In this document: positions 15,984 through 25,652 of the stretch, piece after piece
How the letters are laid out: the number at the start of each line of letters is the position of its first letter
Position numbering within the stretch: the stretch's first letter is position 1
Assembly (NCBI GenBank): GCA_016401345.1
Contig: JAEACG010000004.1
Coordinates: 248,001-312,000 of the forward strand
Direction of reading: 5' to 3'
DNA length: 64,000 nt
Origin: Fictibacillus nanhaiensis
GTDB taxonomy: Bacteria; Bacillota; Bacilli; Bacillales; Fictibacillaceae
Made by a program: the position numbers and the translations under genes
The notes under the pieces: generated by a model
What the model saw: the letters and a program-made list of their open reading frames with translations, nothing else
What the model was told of the DNA's origin: nothing
Databases searched by the model: none

Positions 15984-18380
15984 TTGTCTCGTGAAATCCG
16001 TAAAGCTGCCGTACTGGGTTCTGGTGTAATGGGATCAGGCATAGCCGCTCATCTAGCAAACGTCGGAATACCAACATTACTATTGGATATTGTACCGCCT
16101 TCTTTAAGTGAAGAGGAAAAAGCAAAAGGGATAACGGAAGATCATCCTGCATTCCGCAACAAATTTACTCTATCTGCCACACAAAAACTATTAAAGCAAA
16201 AACCAGCTCCACTTGCTGTTAAAGAGAATCTCGAATTAATCTCGATCGGTAACCTTACCGATGATCTTGAAAAATTAAAAGATGTAGACTGGATTATTGA
16301 GGTAGTTGTTGAACGCCTTGATGTGAAACAAAAGCTTTTTGAAAAAGTAGATCAATATAGAAAACCGGGAAGTATTATCACCTCAAACACATCGGGCATC
16401 TCGATTTCTGCGATGGCTGAAGGACGTTCTGAAGATTTTAAAGCAAACTTCTTAGGGACGCACTTTTTTAATCCACCAAGATACTTAAAGCTTCTTGAGA
16501 TCATCCCAACCGAAGATACAAAACCAGAAGTTGTTCAATTCATGCGCAGCTTTGGTGAGAACGTACTAGGAAAAGGAGTAGTTGAAGCGAAGGATACGCC
16601 TAACTTTATCGCGAACCGCATCGGAACGTATGGATTGATGATCACGATGCAAGAGATGATGAAGCAAGGTTATAGTGTCGGTGAAGTTGATTCGGTTACA
16701 GGTCCTTTGATCGGCCGTCCTAAATCTGCAACGTTTAGAACGCTTGATGTTGTTGGATTGGATACGTTCCTTCATGTTGCGAGAAATGTTTATGAGCAAG
16801 TTGACGGAAAAGAAAAAGAAGTGTTCGAAATCCCTGATTTCTTAAACGAAATGGTAGACAAAGGCTGGACTGGAAGCAAGACAGGTCAAGGCTTCTATCT
16901 TAAACAAAAAAGTAAAGCAGGCAGTGAAATCTTAGAGCTCGATCCTGCTACGTTGGAATATAAACCGCGTTCCAAAATGAAAACAGCTACACTCGAAGCA
17001 GCTAAACAAATGAAGACAACAAACCAAAAAGTGAAAGCGCTTTTATACAGTGATGATCGTGCAGGTAAACTGCTGTGGGACATCATTAAACCGGTTCTAT
17101 TATATTCTGCGGAAAAGTGTTATGAAATCGCCGATGATCTTGTTGCGATTGACCAAGCGATGAAATGGGGATTCGGATGGGAGCATGGTCCATTTGAGAT
17201 TTGGGATGCGATCGGTGTACCCCAATCTGTAGAACGAATGAAATCTGAAGGAGAGACAATTCCTGTTTGGGTAGAAGAGCTTCTTCAATCAGAAAAGAAT
17301 TCTTTCTACACAAAATCAGACGGTGATCGCTCTTATTACCACCACGGCAGATATCTTCCTGTGGAAGAGAACAAAAAAGTCGTTCATTTAAGCCGTTTAA
17401 AAGAAAAAGGCAATGTGATCACAAAGAATGGCGGGGCTACGTTAATCGATCTTGGTGATGATGTTGCAGGCCTTGAGTTCAATTCTCCAAACAATGCAAT
17501 CGGACCTGAAATCATCATGATGCTTCATCAGGCGATCGATGAAGTTGAAAAGAATTACAAAGGGTTAGTGATTGGTAACCAAGGTAAGAACTTCTGTGTT
17601 GGTGCTAACTTGATGCTTATCCTTATGGAAGCTCAAGATGACAATTTCTTTGAACTGGATATGATGGTTCGTCAATTCCAACAAGCGATGGCAAGAGTTC
17701 GCTACAGTGCAAAACCTGTTGTTGCGGCTAACTTCGGAATGACGCTAGGCGGCGGAGTTGAAGTATCTCTTCCTGCAGCAAGACTTCAAATGTCATCTGA
17801 AACGTACATGGGGCTTGTTGAAACAGGAGTCGGCTTGATTCCGGGCGGAGGCGGAAACAAAGAGCTTTATCTTCGTTTATTAGAGCAGCTGCCAGAAGGT
17901 GCTAAGGGAGATCTGCAAAAAGTTGCGAACCAAGCTTTTGAAACGATTGCGATGGCTAAAGTTTCAACTTCAGCTCAAGAAGCACGCAAGCTAGGGTTCT
18001 TACGAAAAGAAGACAGCATCTCCGTAAACGGTGACCATCTCTTACATGATGCAAAAACACAAGTACTTGCATTAGAAGGGATTGGCTATACACCGCCTGT
18101 AAGAAAGAAGATTCCTGTAGTTGGTGAAGCCGGTTATGCAACGTTGGCACTAGGAGCACAGACGATGCACTTCAGCCAATATATTTCAGAGCACGATTTA
18201 AAAATTGCAAAGAAACTAGCCTTTGTTCTCGCTGGAGGAAGAGTGCCAGAAGGAACATTGGTAGACGAACAATACTTACTAGATTTGGAGAGAGAAGCAT
18301 TCCTAAGTCTAGCTGGAGAACCAAAAAGCCAGGCAAGAATGCAGCACATGCTTGTTAAAGGCAAGCCGCTAAGAAACTAA
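15984..18380 (+). CDS. fadN: 3-hydroxyacyl-CoA dehydrogenase / enoyl-CoA hydratase
   Basis: 798 aa, the usual FadN size. N-terminal Rossmann domain (AAVLGSGVMGSGIAAHLAN, residues about 8-26) with the HAD signature THFFNPPRYLKLLEIIPT; middle HAD C-terminal domains; C-terminal crotonase domain with the oxyanion-hole segments (KNFCVGANL and MTLGGGVEVSL, ETGVGLIPGGGG). Hydrates enoyl-CoA and oxidises 3-hydroxyacyl-CoA in fatty acid beta-oxidation. TTG start with AAGGAGG 9 nt upstream. First gene of fadN-fadA-fadE, under the FadR box at 15947. Confidence 0.96.
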   Translation: MSREIRKAAVLGSGVMGSGIAAHLANVGIPTLLLDIVPPSLSEEEKAKGITEDHPAFRNKFTLSATQKLLKQKPAPLAVKENLELISIGNLTDDLEKLKDVDWIIEVVVERLDVKQKLFEKVDQYRKPGSIITSNTSGISISAMAEGRSEDFKANFLGTHFFNPPRYLKLLEIIPTEDTKPEVVQFMRSFGENVLGKGVVEAKDTPNFIANRIGTYGLMITMQEMMKQGYSVGEVDSVTGPLIGRPKSATFRTLDVVGLDTFLHVARNVYEQVDGKEKEVFEIPDFLNEMVDKGWTGSKTGQGFYLKQKSKAGSEILELDPATLEYKPRSKMKTATLEAAKQMKTTNQKVKALLYSDDRAGKLLWDIIKPVLLYSAEKCYEIADDLVAIDQAMKWGFGWEHGPFEIWDAIGVPQSVERMKSEGETIPVWVEELLQSEKNSFYTKSDGDRSYYHHGRYLPVEENKKVVHLSRLKEKGNVITKNGGATLIDLGDDVAGLEFNSPNNAIGPEIIMMLHQAIDEVEKNYKGLVIGNQGKNFCVGANLMLILMEAQDDNFFELDMMVRQFQQAMARVRYSAKPVVAANFGMTLGGGVEVSLPAARLQMSSETYMGLVETGVGLIPGGGGNKELYLRLLEQLPEGAKGDLQKVANQAFETIAMAKVSTSAQEARKLGFLRKEDSISVNGDHLLHDAKTQVLALEGIGYTPPVRKKIPVVGEAGYATLALGAQTMHFSQYISEHDLKIAKKLAFVLAGGRVPEGTLVDEQYLLDLEREAFLSLAGEPKSQARMQHMLVKGKPLRN

Positions 18381-18395
18381 GGGGGGAAGAACTCA

Positions 18396-19577
18396 ATGTT
18401 AAAAGAGGCAGTAATAGTAGCAGGTGCTAGGACAGCGGTTGGTAAAGCGAAAAAAGGTTCTTTTGCACATATGAGACCAGATGAACTAGCAGCGGTAACC
18501 ATCAAAGAAACGTTGAAGCGTGCAGGCGATTATAACGGAGAGATTGATGATCTGATTATTGGATGTGCTGTACCTGAAGCAGAACAAGGGATGAACATGG
18601 CTCGTCTGATCGGTGCTCGAGCAGGATTACCTGAAACTGTACCAGCGATTACAATCAATCGTTTTTGTTCATCGGGTCTGCAAAGTATTGCGTACGGAGC
18701 AGAAAAAATCATGCTAGGTGCAGCCGAAGCGATTCTTGCAGGCGGAGCTGAATCCATGAGCCTTGTTCCTGTAGTAGGTCATGTCGTAAAGCCTAACCCT
18801 TACTTAGTTGAGACGGTGCCGCAATATTATATGGGCATGGGTCATACAGCGGAAGAAGTAGCTAGACGTTTTGGCATCTCAAGACAAGATCAAGATGAAT
18901 TCGCCGTAAGAAGTCATCAAAAAGCAGCGGCAGCGATTAAAGACGGTAAGTTTAACGACGAGATCGTTCCTGTACATGTTATGAAACGCTGGTTAGATGA
19001 GCAATCAAAGTTAGTTGAAAAAGAGGTTGCTGTGTCAGTAGATGAAGGTGTCCGTGCTGGAACAACCGTTGATGTACTTAGTAAGCTTCGTCCGGCATTT
19101 ACACCAACTGGTTCTGTAACAGCAGGGAACTCTTCACAAACAAGTGATGGCGCTGCAACGGTTCTTGTGATGAACAGAGAAAAAGCAGAAGCAGAAGGTT
19201 TAACGCCATTATTGAAATTCCGTTCTTTTGCAGTAGCTGGGGTAGCTCCAGACATCATGGGAGTAGGTCCTGTTGCGGCCATTCCGAAAGCATTAAAAAT
19301 GGCAGGATTAGAAATTTCGGACATCGGCTTGTTCGAGTTGAATGAGGCATTTGCTTCTCAGAGCGTTCAAGTCATTCGTGAACTGAACCTTCCAGAAAAT
19401 AAAGTAAACGTGAATGGTGGTGCGATCGCACTTGGCCATCCGCTAGGTTGCTCAGGAACTAAACTCACATTAACACTCTTACATGAGATGAAGCGTCGCA
19501 ACGAACAATTCGGAGTTGTTACGATGTGTATCGGTGGTGGCATGGGAGCAGCAGGCGTATTTGAACTAGTAGGATAA
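18396..19577 (+). CDS. fadA: Acetyl-CoA C-acyltransferase (3-ketoacyl-CoA thiolase)
   Basis: 393 aa. Thiolase with nucleophile motif [31 protein letters not shown] and the C-terminal CIGGGMGAA loop with the second catalytic Cys. It performs the thiolytic step of beta-oxidation, releasing acetyl-CoA. It starts 15 nt after fadN with GGGGGAAG as ribosome binding site and is followed by fadE after 15 nt, so the three form one operon. Confidence 0.96.
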   Translation: MLKEAVIVAGARTAVGKAKKGSFAHMRPDELAAVTIKETLKRAGDYNGEIDDLIIGCAVPEAEQGMNMARLIGARAGLPETVPAITINRFCSSGLQSIAYGAEKIMLGAAEAILAGGAESMSLVPVVGHVVKPNPYLVETVPQYYMGMGHTAEEVARRFGISRQDQDEFAVRSHQKAAAAIKDGKFNDEIVPVHVMKRWLDEQSKLVEKEVAVSVDEGVRAGTTVDVLSKLRPAFTPTGSVTAGNSSQTSDGAATVLVMNREKAEAEGLTPLLKFRSFAVAGVAPDIMGVGPVAAIPKALKMAGLEISDIGLFELNEAFASQSVQVIRELNLPENKVNVNGGAIALGHPLGCSGTKLTLTLLHEMKRRNEQFGVVTMCIGGGMGAAGVFELVG

Positions 19578-19592
19578 CAAGGAGGAGAAAAC

Positions 19593-21377
19593 ATGTCGAA
19601 TACAGCAGAAAAACAAATCATTGGTGGAAGCTTTTTAATCGAAGATGTTTCCGCAGCAGATATTTATACACCTGAGGATTTTTCAGAAGAACATTTGATG
19701 ATCGCGAAAACAACTGAAGATTTCGTTGTGAAAGAGGTTGTTCCTCAACTTGAAAAGATGGAAGATCACGATTTTACTGTTTCTCGAAAATTATTAACTA
19801 AAGCGGGAGAGCTAGGTCTACTAGGAGCAGATGTACCTGAAGAATATGGCGGCTTAGGTCTAGATAAGATTTCTTCTTCACTCATCACTGAAAAGTTCGC
19901 ACGCGGACGCGGCTTTTCAATTAGTTATGGAGCACACGTAGGAATTGGATCACTACCAATCGTTCTTTTTGGTAACGAAGAACAAAAGAAAAAATACTTA
20001 CCTGAACTAGCAACTGGTGAGAAGATCGCAGCTTATGCATTAACTGAGCCAGGTTCTGGATCTGATGCACTTGGCGCAAGAACGACAGCAAAGCTTAACG
20101 CTGAAGGCACTCATTATGTATTGAACGGTGAAAAGCAGTGGATCACAAACTCTGCGTTTGCTGACGTTTTCGTCGTATACGCTAAGATTGATGGTGAGCA
20201 GTTCACAGCATTCATCGTTGAAAGAGATTATAAAGGCGTTTCCACAGGACCAGAAGAAAAGAAGATGGGAATCAAGAGTTCTTCAACGCGTACACTTATC
20301 CTAGAAGATGTAGAAGTACCAAAGGAAAATCTGTTATGGGAAGCAGGAAAAGGACATCTGATCGCGTTTAACATTCTAAACATCGGCCGTTACAAGCTTG
20401 CATTAGGATGTGTAGGAGCTGCAAAACGAGCATTCGAAGTATCTGTTAAATACGCGAACGAGCGTCAACAGTTCAAGCGTAAAATCAGTTCTTTTAGCTT
20501 AATTCAAGAAAAGCTTGCGAACATGGCTGTCCAAACGTATGCAGCTGAAAGTTCTGTGTACCGAACGGTAGGTCTATTTGAAAACCGTCTAGGCGCTTTA
20601 TCTGAAGAAAAGCAAAAAGACGGACGTGAGTTAGCGAAAGCAATCGCAGAGTATGCGATCGAATGTTCACTGAACAAAGTATCAGCTTCAGAAGTGCTGG
20701 ATTATGTAGTAGATGAAGGCGTTCAGATTCATGGTGGGTACGGCTTTATGTCTGAATATGAGATTGAAGGTGCATACCGCGATTCTCGTATCAACCGAAT
20801 CTTTGAAGGAACGAACGAGATCAACCGTTTATTAGTACCAGGAACGCTTGTGAAAAAAGCGATGAAGAACGAACTTCCGCTTATTCAAAAAGCAACTCAG
20901 CTTCAACAAGAGCTTATGATGTTAATGCCTGTTGAAGTAGGTACGGAAAGCTTGGATCAGGAAAAATATCTTGTTTCTATGGCTAAGAAAATTTTCTTGA
21001 TGACAGCTGGATTAACGGTTCAGAAATTCGGACCTAAGTTAGAGCAAGAGCAAGAAGTATTGTCGAACTTAGCAGATATCATTAGTGAAGTGTACAACAT
21101 GGAATCTGTTCTCTTGCGTACTGAAAAAGCAATCGAAAGATCTGGAGCTGAAAAGGCAAAACAAAAACTGTTATACACAGAAGTGTATTGCCAAGAAGCA
21201 TTCAACCGCATTGAAGCACATGCTAAAGAATCCATCATTGCCGTTGAAGAAGGCGATATGCTCCGCATGATGCTGTCCGCGTTAAAGAAACTAACGCGCC
21301 ATACACCAATTAATGTGATTAAGAAGAAGCGAGAACTCGCGGTTCAGCTTCTTGAAGAAGAACGCTATATCGTTTAA
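19593..21377 (+). CDS. fadE: Acyl-CoA dehydrogenase
   Basis: 594 aa, the long FadE type with an extra C-terminal helical region. Signature segments: [12 protein letters not shown] and the substrate/FAD region [33 protein letters not shown] split as in the family (catalytic-base area). It catalyses the first oxidation step of fatty acyl-CoA. Start ATG with AAGGAGG 9 nt upstream. Last gene of the FadR-controlled operon, terminator at 21423. Confidence 0.96.
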   Translation: MSNTAEKQIIGGSFLIEDVSAADIYTPEDFSEEHLMIAKTTEDFVVKEVVPQLEKMEDHDFTVSRKLLTKAGELGLLGADVPEEYGGLGLDKISSSLITEKFARGRGFSISYGAHVGIGSLPIVLFGNEEQKKKYLPELATGEKIAAYALTEPGSGSDALGARTTAKLNAEGTHYVLNGEKQWITNSAFADVFVVYAKIDGEQFTAFIVERDYKGVSTGPEEKKMGIKSSSTRTLILEDVEVPKENLLWEAGKGHLIAFNILNIGRYKLALGCVGAAKRAFEVSVKYANERQQFKRKISSFSLIQEKLANMAVQTYAAESSVYRTVGLFENRLGALSEEKQKDGRELAKAIAEYAIECSLNKVSASEVLDYVVDEGVQIHGGYGFMSEYEIEGAYRDSRINRIFEGTNEINRLLVPGTLVKKAMKNELPLIQKATQLQQELMMLMPVEVGTESLDQEKYLVSMAKKIFLMTAGLTVQKFGPKLEQEQEVLSNLADIISEVYNMESVLLRTEKAIERSGAEKAKQKLLYTEVYCQEAFNRIEAHAKESIIAVEEGDMLRMMLSALKKLTRHTPINVIKKKRELAVQLLEEERYIV

Positions 21378-21422
21378 TTGATCTGTATTTATTTACGCTA
21401 ACCTTCAAAATATCTTATCTTT

Positions 21423-21453
21423 CCCTCCTGCATTTGTAGGAGGGCTTTTTTTG
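21423..21453 (+). terminator. Terminator of the fad operon
   Basis: CCCTCCT (21423-21429) pairs with AGGAGGG (21438-21444), followed by CTTTTTTTG. Confidence 0.85.
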
Positions 21454-21469
21454 TTTTAAACAGGCTTAT

Positions 21470-21560
21470 GTTGTAGTGGAAGCGGATGGTTTCGGTTCCG
21501 AGCGCTCGCTTTCAGCGTGTACGGTAGGAGTATCATGCCTTGCACTTCAATCCACTGTTA
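21470..21560 (-). repeat. Interspersed palindromic repeat, copy 4 (degraded)
   Basis: The reverse complement keeps GTGGATTGAAGTG, a GCATGATACTCCTACCG block, GCTGAAAGCGAGCGCTCGGAAC and the tail, in the same order as the intact copies, but with the central hairpin lost. Confidence 0.55.
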
Positions 21561-21729
21561 CAGTTGATAATAAAAATGAGATTGGAAAGCGATTATCCTT
21601 AAGGAGAAGCTTAACAAAGTAAGTTTTGATTTTGATATTGAAAAATGCCCAGATAAGCTGCAGTTTTTAGGTGCCGAACTGGATTTTAGAGGATACCTAA
21701 TAGGGTATGTAGGCGTATTCTGAAACTGA

Positions 21730-21834
21730 ATCCACAAAATAACGGCTTCAATCCACAAATGTATGCAGTTTATCCATGAATTTTAGCTCCCAATCCAAAA
21801 GTTTCGGCAGTTTATCCGCGAGTCTACAATCTTC
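21730..21834 (+). repeat. Five degenerate repeats with exact 21-bp period
   Basis: ATCCA-type cores begin at 21730, 21751, 21772, 21793 and 21814 (ATCCACAAA, ATCCACAAA, ATCCATGAA, ATCCAAAAG, ATCCGCGAG), each exactly 21 bp apart, with about 12 variable bases between them. The remainder of the 21561-22006 gap shows no gene I trust. Confidence 0.75.
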
Positions 21835-22006
21835 GACAATTGCCACACATGAATATACCCTCATCCTCTTTATATCATGGAAATCTCCCTCTCATATCCT
21901 TCATTTTACATCGCATTACATCCTGATATAACAAATTACCCAACGTGCAGAATTTCTTGTTTTATTGGTAACACTAGTTTGTGGTACTATGAGAAGGGGT
22001 GATATA

Positions 22007-22366
22007 ATGCTACTGAAAGTGTATGAATATCCAAAATGCTCAACTTGCCAAAAAGCAAAAAAATGGCTAAAAGAAAATGATGTAGCCTTTGAGCCTATAC
22101 ATATTGTGGAGAACCCGCCTTCTGCTGAGGAACTTAAGAAATTGATCGATCTTAGTGGTCTAGAGATCAAGAAGTTCTTTAATACGAGCGGAATGAAGTA
22201 TCGTGAGTTGGGTATGAAAGAAAAGATGAAAACAGCTACAGAAGAAGAACTGCTCAAAATCTTAGCAAGTGATGGCATGCTTATTAAAAGACCGATCGCA
22301 ACTGATGGGAAGCAAGTCACAGTAGGATTTAAAGAAGATCATTACGATAACACGTGGAAAAAATAA
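22007..22366 (+). CDS. yusI: ArsC/Spx-family protein YusI
   Basis: 119 aa with the thioredoxin-like ArsC/Spx fold: N-terminal VYEYPKCSTCQKAKKWL (CxxC at Cys11 and Cys14), NPPSAEELKKLI, and FFNTSGMKYRELG. No Spx-like C-terminal RNA-polymerase contact can be proven. Function unknown; a redox switch or reductase is likely. ATG 22007 chosen because AGAAGGGG lies 6-8 nt upstream. Conserved neighbour of gcvH in Bacillus. Confidence 0.85.
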   Translation: MLLKVYEYPKCSTCQKAKKWLKENDVAFEPIHIVENPPSAEELKKLIDLSGLEIKKFFNTSGMKYRELGMKEKMKTATEEELLKILASDGMLIKRPIATDGKQVTVGFKEDHYDNTWKK

Positions 22367-22437
22367 AAATGTTACTGACTGCGATAATTCATTTATTGTA
22401 GTTATTATAAAACCAAGAAAAGCTGGAGGGATTACAC

Positions 22438-22824
22438 ATGGAATTTCCAAAAGAATTACGCTATTCAGAAGAGCACGAGTGGACTAAAACAGAAGAAGGC
22501 AATAAAGTTCGTATCGGTATTACAGCATTTGCGCAAGACGAACTAGGAGATATCGTATTCGTTGAACTTCCTGAAGTTGGAGATGAGCTTACTGCGGACG
22601 AGCCTTTCGGAAGCGTAGAATCTGTTAAGACTGTTTCTGAGTTATATGCGCCTGTATCTGGAAAAGTTGTAGAAGTAAATGCAGACCTTGATGATAGCCC
22701 TGAACTTGTTAACGAGTCTCCATATGAAAAAGCTTGGATGGTTGTAGTAGAACTTTCAGATGCATCTGAGGTTGAAAAGTTAATGACTGCTGAACAGTAC
22801 GAAGAATTAATCAAAGAAGATTAA
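22438..22824 (+). CDS. gcvH: Glycine cleavage system H protein
   Basis: 128 aa, standard length. The lipoylation site is Lys64 in [16 protein letters not shown]. GcvH carries the aminomethyl group in glycine cleavage and, in Bacillus, is also the required relay for lipoyl transfer to other enzymes. GGAGGG 9 nt upstream of ATG. Stands apart from the other gcv genes, as in B. subtilis. Confidence 0.97.
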   Translation: MEFPKELRYSEEHEWTKTEEGNKVRIGITAFAQDELGDIVFVELPEVGDELTADEPFGSVESVKTVSELYAPVSGKVVEVNADLDDSPELVNESPYEKAWMVVVELSDASEVEKLMTAEQYEELIKED

Positions 22825-22843
22825 TGAAATTAATCTCTTCAGG

Positions 22844-22872
22844 AAAGAATAGACATATTGCTATTCTTTTTT
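22844..22872 (+). terminator. Terminator between gcvH and yusG
   Basis: AAAGAATAG (22844-22852) pairs perfectly with CTATTCTTT (22861-22869), followed by TTTT that runs straight into the yusG Shine-Dalgarno GGAGGG (22873-22878). Confidence 0.75.
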
Positions 22873-22886
22873 GGAGGGATTTTTTT

Positions 22887-23126
22887 ATGAACCAAGATAG
22901 ACGAGATGTTACATCAAGAGTTTTTGGTAAAATGAAGGGTGGATCAATGTCCCTTTATTTGGATAAGGATGAAATTGGCCAGATCCGCTTTACGAATCAA
23001 GGGAACATGTACGAGATGGCTGAGGGGTTTGAATTTGATGCAGACAAGATTTATAAACGTGAAAAACCTGTAGAATTACCAAATCCATCAAAGTATGTGG
23101 ATGAATGTGATAAGGGTTGGTGCTGA
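22887..23126 (+). CDS. yusG: YusG-like small protein
   Basis: 79 aa, begins MNQDRRDVTSRVFGKMKGGSM. Position after gcvH and sequence fit YusG (DUF2553). The in-frame ATG at 22824 overlapping the gcvH stop has no ribosome binding site; ATG 22887 has GGAGGG 8 nt upstream. Function unknown. A terminator precedes it, so it is expressed by readthrough or from a promoter I cannot see. Confidence 0.75.
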   Translation: MNQDRRDVTSRVFGKMKGGSMSLYLDKDEIGQIRFTNQGNMYEMAEGFEFDADKIYKREKPVELPNPSKYVDECDKGWC

Positions 23127-23139
23127 TTTCAGCATCAAT

Positions 23140-23186
23140 AGAGGATGATGTCAATGTGATCTATCTTGGCAGTCATCCTCTTTTTG
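23140..23186. terminator. Terminator between yusG and KGG-repeat gene
   Basis: AGAGGATGA (23140-23148) pairs with TCATCCTCT (23173-23181), followed by TTTTGATTTT; between convergent genes. Confidence 0.8.
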
Positions 23187-23189
23187 ATT

Positions 23190-23510
23190 TTAAATCTGTT
23201 TGTTTCGTTCGGCACTCCCACCTTTTGAGCCGATCTTTTGATAAAAACTTTTATCCTGGTTTTGGGATGTGGCCGTACCGCCTTTCTTTCCGATTTCTTG
23301 ATAAAACGTTTTATTATGTGTACTAGAGGTAGAGCTCCCGCCTTTTCTCCCGATTTCTTGAAAGAAAGTTGTGCTATGTTTTTTTGATGTGGAGGTACCG
23401 CCTTTTTTTCCGATCTGTTGATAGAATTCTTTTCCTCGTGATTTGGATGTTTTCTCGCCGCCTAATCTGCCTGCATCAGCTCGGCTCATTTTAGGTTCTG
23501 TTTTTGCCAT
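23190..23510 (-). CDS. KGG-repeat general stress protein (GsiB-like)
   Basis: 106 aa, highly hydrophilic. Four near-copies of a 20-residue unit with FYQxIGxKGGxxTS (KGG motif, PF10685), preceded by MSRADAGRLGGEKTS. This architecture is that of GsiB and related LEA-like hydrophilic stress proteins. The repeat is visible in DNA at about 60-bp spacing, and repeat-number change is possible. GGAGGAG lies upstream of ATG, and a good SigB promoter precedes it. Cytoplasmic, probably protective in desiccation or stationary phase. Confidence 0.85.
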   Translation of the reverse strand: MAKTEPKMSRADAGRLGGEKTSKSRGKEFYQQIGKKGGTSTSKKHSTTFFQEIGRKGGSSTSSTHNKTFYQEIGKKGGTATSQNQDKSFYQKIGSKGGSAERNKQI

Positions 23511-23547
23511 GTGATGACTCCTCCAATATTCGTTTTATGACTCCTAA

Positions 23548-23574
23548 ATTCCCTTTTATAACAGGATGTCAAAC
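23548..23574 (-). promoter_or_regulatory. SigB-type promoter of the KGG-repeat gene
   Basis: On the minus strand: GTTTGA (complement of 23569-23574), 15-bp spacer, GGGAAT (complement of 23548-23553), fitting GTTTAA-N12-15-GGGWAW. Confidence 0.7.
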
Positions 23575-23750
23575 ACGTTTGAGGCGAATTAGTACAAAAC
23601 GCATACACCGAACAGAAATAGGTAGGAAAATAGGAAAAAGGGGTATAGTAATAAAGAACATCTCTTGCAGGATTTTAATAAAATAAAGCAAATATATAAT
23701 CTAAGCGATGCATTCATTTTATAGTCTTCAAAGTATAGGAGAGATGAGTA

Positions 23751-24098
23751 ATGAATGAAATCAAAAACAAAGTAATCATTGTCGAAGGTAAATCTGATAA
23801 GGATAAGTTAGCTGCAATCTTGGATGAACCGGTTGAAATTATTTGTACGAATGGAACTTTAGGTTTGGATAAATTAGAAGAGCTTGCATTAGCCATTGAG
23901 GATCGAGATGTATATATCTTGGTCGATGCTGATGATGCTGGCCATAAACTAAGAAAACAACTGCAACGTGAATTGCCTAATGCAGAGCATTTATATATTA
24001 ATAAGATGTACAGAGAAGTTGCAAAAACACCTCTAATGTACCTCGCAAAGGTATTGGTAGGTGCACACTTTAATATTCAAAAGAATTGTTTAGGATAA
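23751..24098 (+). CDS. yusF: Toprim-domain protein YusF
   Basis: 115 aa, an isolated Toprim domain related to RNase M5: IIVEGKSDKDKL (catalytic Glu) and YILVDADDAGHKLRKQL (Asp pair). Probably a small RNA- or DNA-acting phosphodiester enzyme or binding protein; exact role unknown. Start ATG with TAGGAGAG about 10 nt upstream. It begins a tight cluster with the sugar dehydrogenase (3-bp gap) and YusE. Confidence 0.85.
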   Translation: MNEIKNKVIIVEGKSDKDKLAAILDEPVEIICTNGTLGLDKLEELALAIEDRDVYILVDADDAGHKLRKQLQRELPNAEHLYINKMYREVAKTPLMYLAKVLVGAHFNIQKNCLG

Positions 24099-24101
24099 GC
24101 C

Positions 24102-25154
24102 ATGAAAAAGAATTGGTTGAGTCTTCTAACTACCTTTTGCTTAGTGAGTGGTTGCAGTCCTTCAAATAAAGATGAAGTAAAAACGACTTCTAAAGATGTC
24201 GTGAGCAAAAATTTAAATATTCCGTGGCAAATAAACAGCACCCCAAAACAAATGTGGATCAGTGAACGAACTGGGGGGCTTGTTTTACTAGGGCCAAAAC
24301 AAAAAAAGACCTCTTATTCCCCAAAATTCTCAGAAGCTATAGCTGATGACGGGGAAGGAGGTTTTCTTGGCTTTCTATTAGACCCAAATTACGACAGTAA
24401 TAAAAAAGCTTATGGATATTATACATATGAAAAATCGAATCGTTTAGTTAATCGGATTGTCGAGATGCGTTTTGAAAATAATGAATGGAAAGAAAGCAGA
24501 ATCCTGCTAGATGATATTCCAGGAGGCTACACACACAATGGAGGAAGAATGGAGTGGGGACCAGATCGAAAACTATATATCACAACGGGTGATAGTGGCG
24601 AAGAAGAGCTGTCCCAAAATCTAAAAAGTCTGGCTGGGAAAATTTTAAGAATGAATAATGATGGTTCTGTTCCAGAGGACAACCCGTTCTATCCTTCACC
24701 GGTCTATACATATGGTCATCGGAATCCACAAGGAATGACATGGGATGATGAAGGTAAGATGTTTGCTGCTGAACATGGCTCATCTAACTATGATGAGATT
24801 AATAAAATTGATCCGGGTAAAAATTACGGATGGCCGATCATTCGTGGTGACGAAAAAAAGGAAGGGTTAGAATCACCGTGGGTTCACTCTGGTCGTGAAA
24901 CGTGGGCACCTTCAGGCATCGATTATAAAAACGGTTATCTGTTTGTTGCAGCATTGAGAGGCGAAAGTGTCATAAAGGTTAACACATCTTCTAAGAAGAT
25001 AACCACTATTGTTTCCAATAAAGGACGCATTCGTGATATCCTTATTGAAGATAATCACATGTATGTTGTTACGAATAACAAAGATGGTAGAGGACAGCCG
25101 TCGAGCGATGATGATGTGCTGCTAAAAGTTTCACTAAAAAATGTAATGGAGTAA
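24102..25154 (+). CDS. PQQ-dependent sugar dehydrogenase-like lipoprotein
   Basis: 350 aa. Signal peptide with lipobox LVSGC (Cys18), then a six-bladed beta-propeller of the glucose/sorbosone dehydrogenase family: ISERTGGLVLL, GGYTHNGGRMEWGPDRKLYITTGD, YTYGHRNPQGMTWD, AAEHGSSNYDEINKI, and the final blade with GRIRDILIEDN. Relatives oxidise aldose sugars with PQQ outside the membrane; whether this one binds PQQ cannot be seen. Lies between yusF and yusE, an insertion relative to the B. subtilis order. Confidence 0.85.
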   Translation: MKKNWLSLLTTFCLVSGCSPSNKDEVKTTSKDVVSKNLNIPWQINSTPKQMWISERTGGLVLLGPKQKKTSYSPKFSEAIADDGEGGFLGFLLDPNYDSNKKAYGYYTYEKSNRLVNRIVEMRFENNEWKESRILLDDIPGGYTHNGGRMEWGPDRKLYITTGDSGEEELSQNLKSLAGKILRMNNDGSVPEDNPFYPSPVYTYGHRNPQGMTWDDEGKMFAAEHGSSNYDEINKIDPGKNYGWPIIRGDEKKEGLESPWVHSGRETWAPSGIDYKNGYLFVAALRGESVIKVNTSSKKITTIVSNKGRIRDILIEDNHMYVVTNNKDGRGQPSSDDDVLLKVSLKNVME

Positions 25155-25158
25155 TACC

Positions 25159-25506
25159 ATGAAAGAAATCACTCGAAAAAATTGGAACACCGTTATTGAA
25201 CAATCACTGCAGAATCCGTACTTTCTATACCTAGAGACTCCGCTTTGTGGAACTTGTAAAATGGGAAAAAGAATGTTTGAGGTAGCAGTTGAAACGATAC
25301 GTGTTCAAAAAGACGAAAATATAGCTGTAGGTGTTAGTAATATTAATGAGATGCCCGAGCTTGCATCCAAGTATGGGGTAACAAGCGTGCCATGTTTACT
25401 CATTCTTTCTAGAGGAATTGCAATCGATCGTATTTATGCGCTTCAATCTGCGGGAAATATATATATATCCATGTTAAAACTAGTGGAAAAGGAATATAAA
25501 GGGTGA
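25159..25506 (+). CDS. yusE: Thioredoxin-like protein YusE
   Basis: 115 aa with a thioredoxin fold: active-site-like ETPLCGTCKMGKRM (CxxC) and the cis-Pro segment TSVPCLLIL. The partner Trp of classical WCGPC is absent, so this is an atypical thioredoxin with unknown client. Starts 4 nt after the sugar dehydrogenase; last gene before the terminator at 25506. Confidence 0.85.
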   Translation: MKEITRKNWNTVIEQSLQNPYFLYLETPLCGTCKMGKRMFEVAVETIRVQKDENIAVGVSNINEMPELASKYGVTSVPCLLILSRGIAIDRIYALQSAGNIYISMLKLVEKEYKG

Positions 25507-25536
25507 AAAAATGTGGGATATACCCCACATTTTTCA
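25506..25536 (+). terminator. Terminator after yusE
   Basis: AAAAATGTGGG pairs with CCCACATTTTT; overlaps the yusE stop region. Confidence 0.85.
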
Positions 25537-25618
25537 TTTCATCGTCTAATTCTACAAAAAAACTTATTTTTCGGGGGTTAAATCTCAAGAAAAATATGGG
25601 AATTTAATGTCGTTCACT

Positions 25619-25652
25619 CGCCCTTTTGTAACAATAAAGGGTGTTTTTTTTT
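25619..25652 (+). terminator. Second terminator-like hairpin upstream of sigI
   Basis: CGCCCTTTTGT-AACA-ATAAAGGGTG (one G-U pair) followed by nine T. The 25653-25965 stretch up to sigI shows no gene or promoter I can assign with confidence. Confidence 0.65.

Noticed and set aside
25513-25545. SigI-type promoter (ACCCC…CGTC) upstream of sigI.
   Set aside because: The ACCCC is part of the yusE terminator stem and the -10 match is poor; it is also more than 400 bp from sigI.
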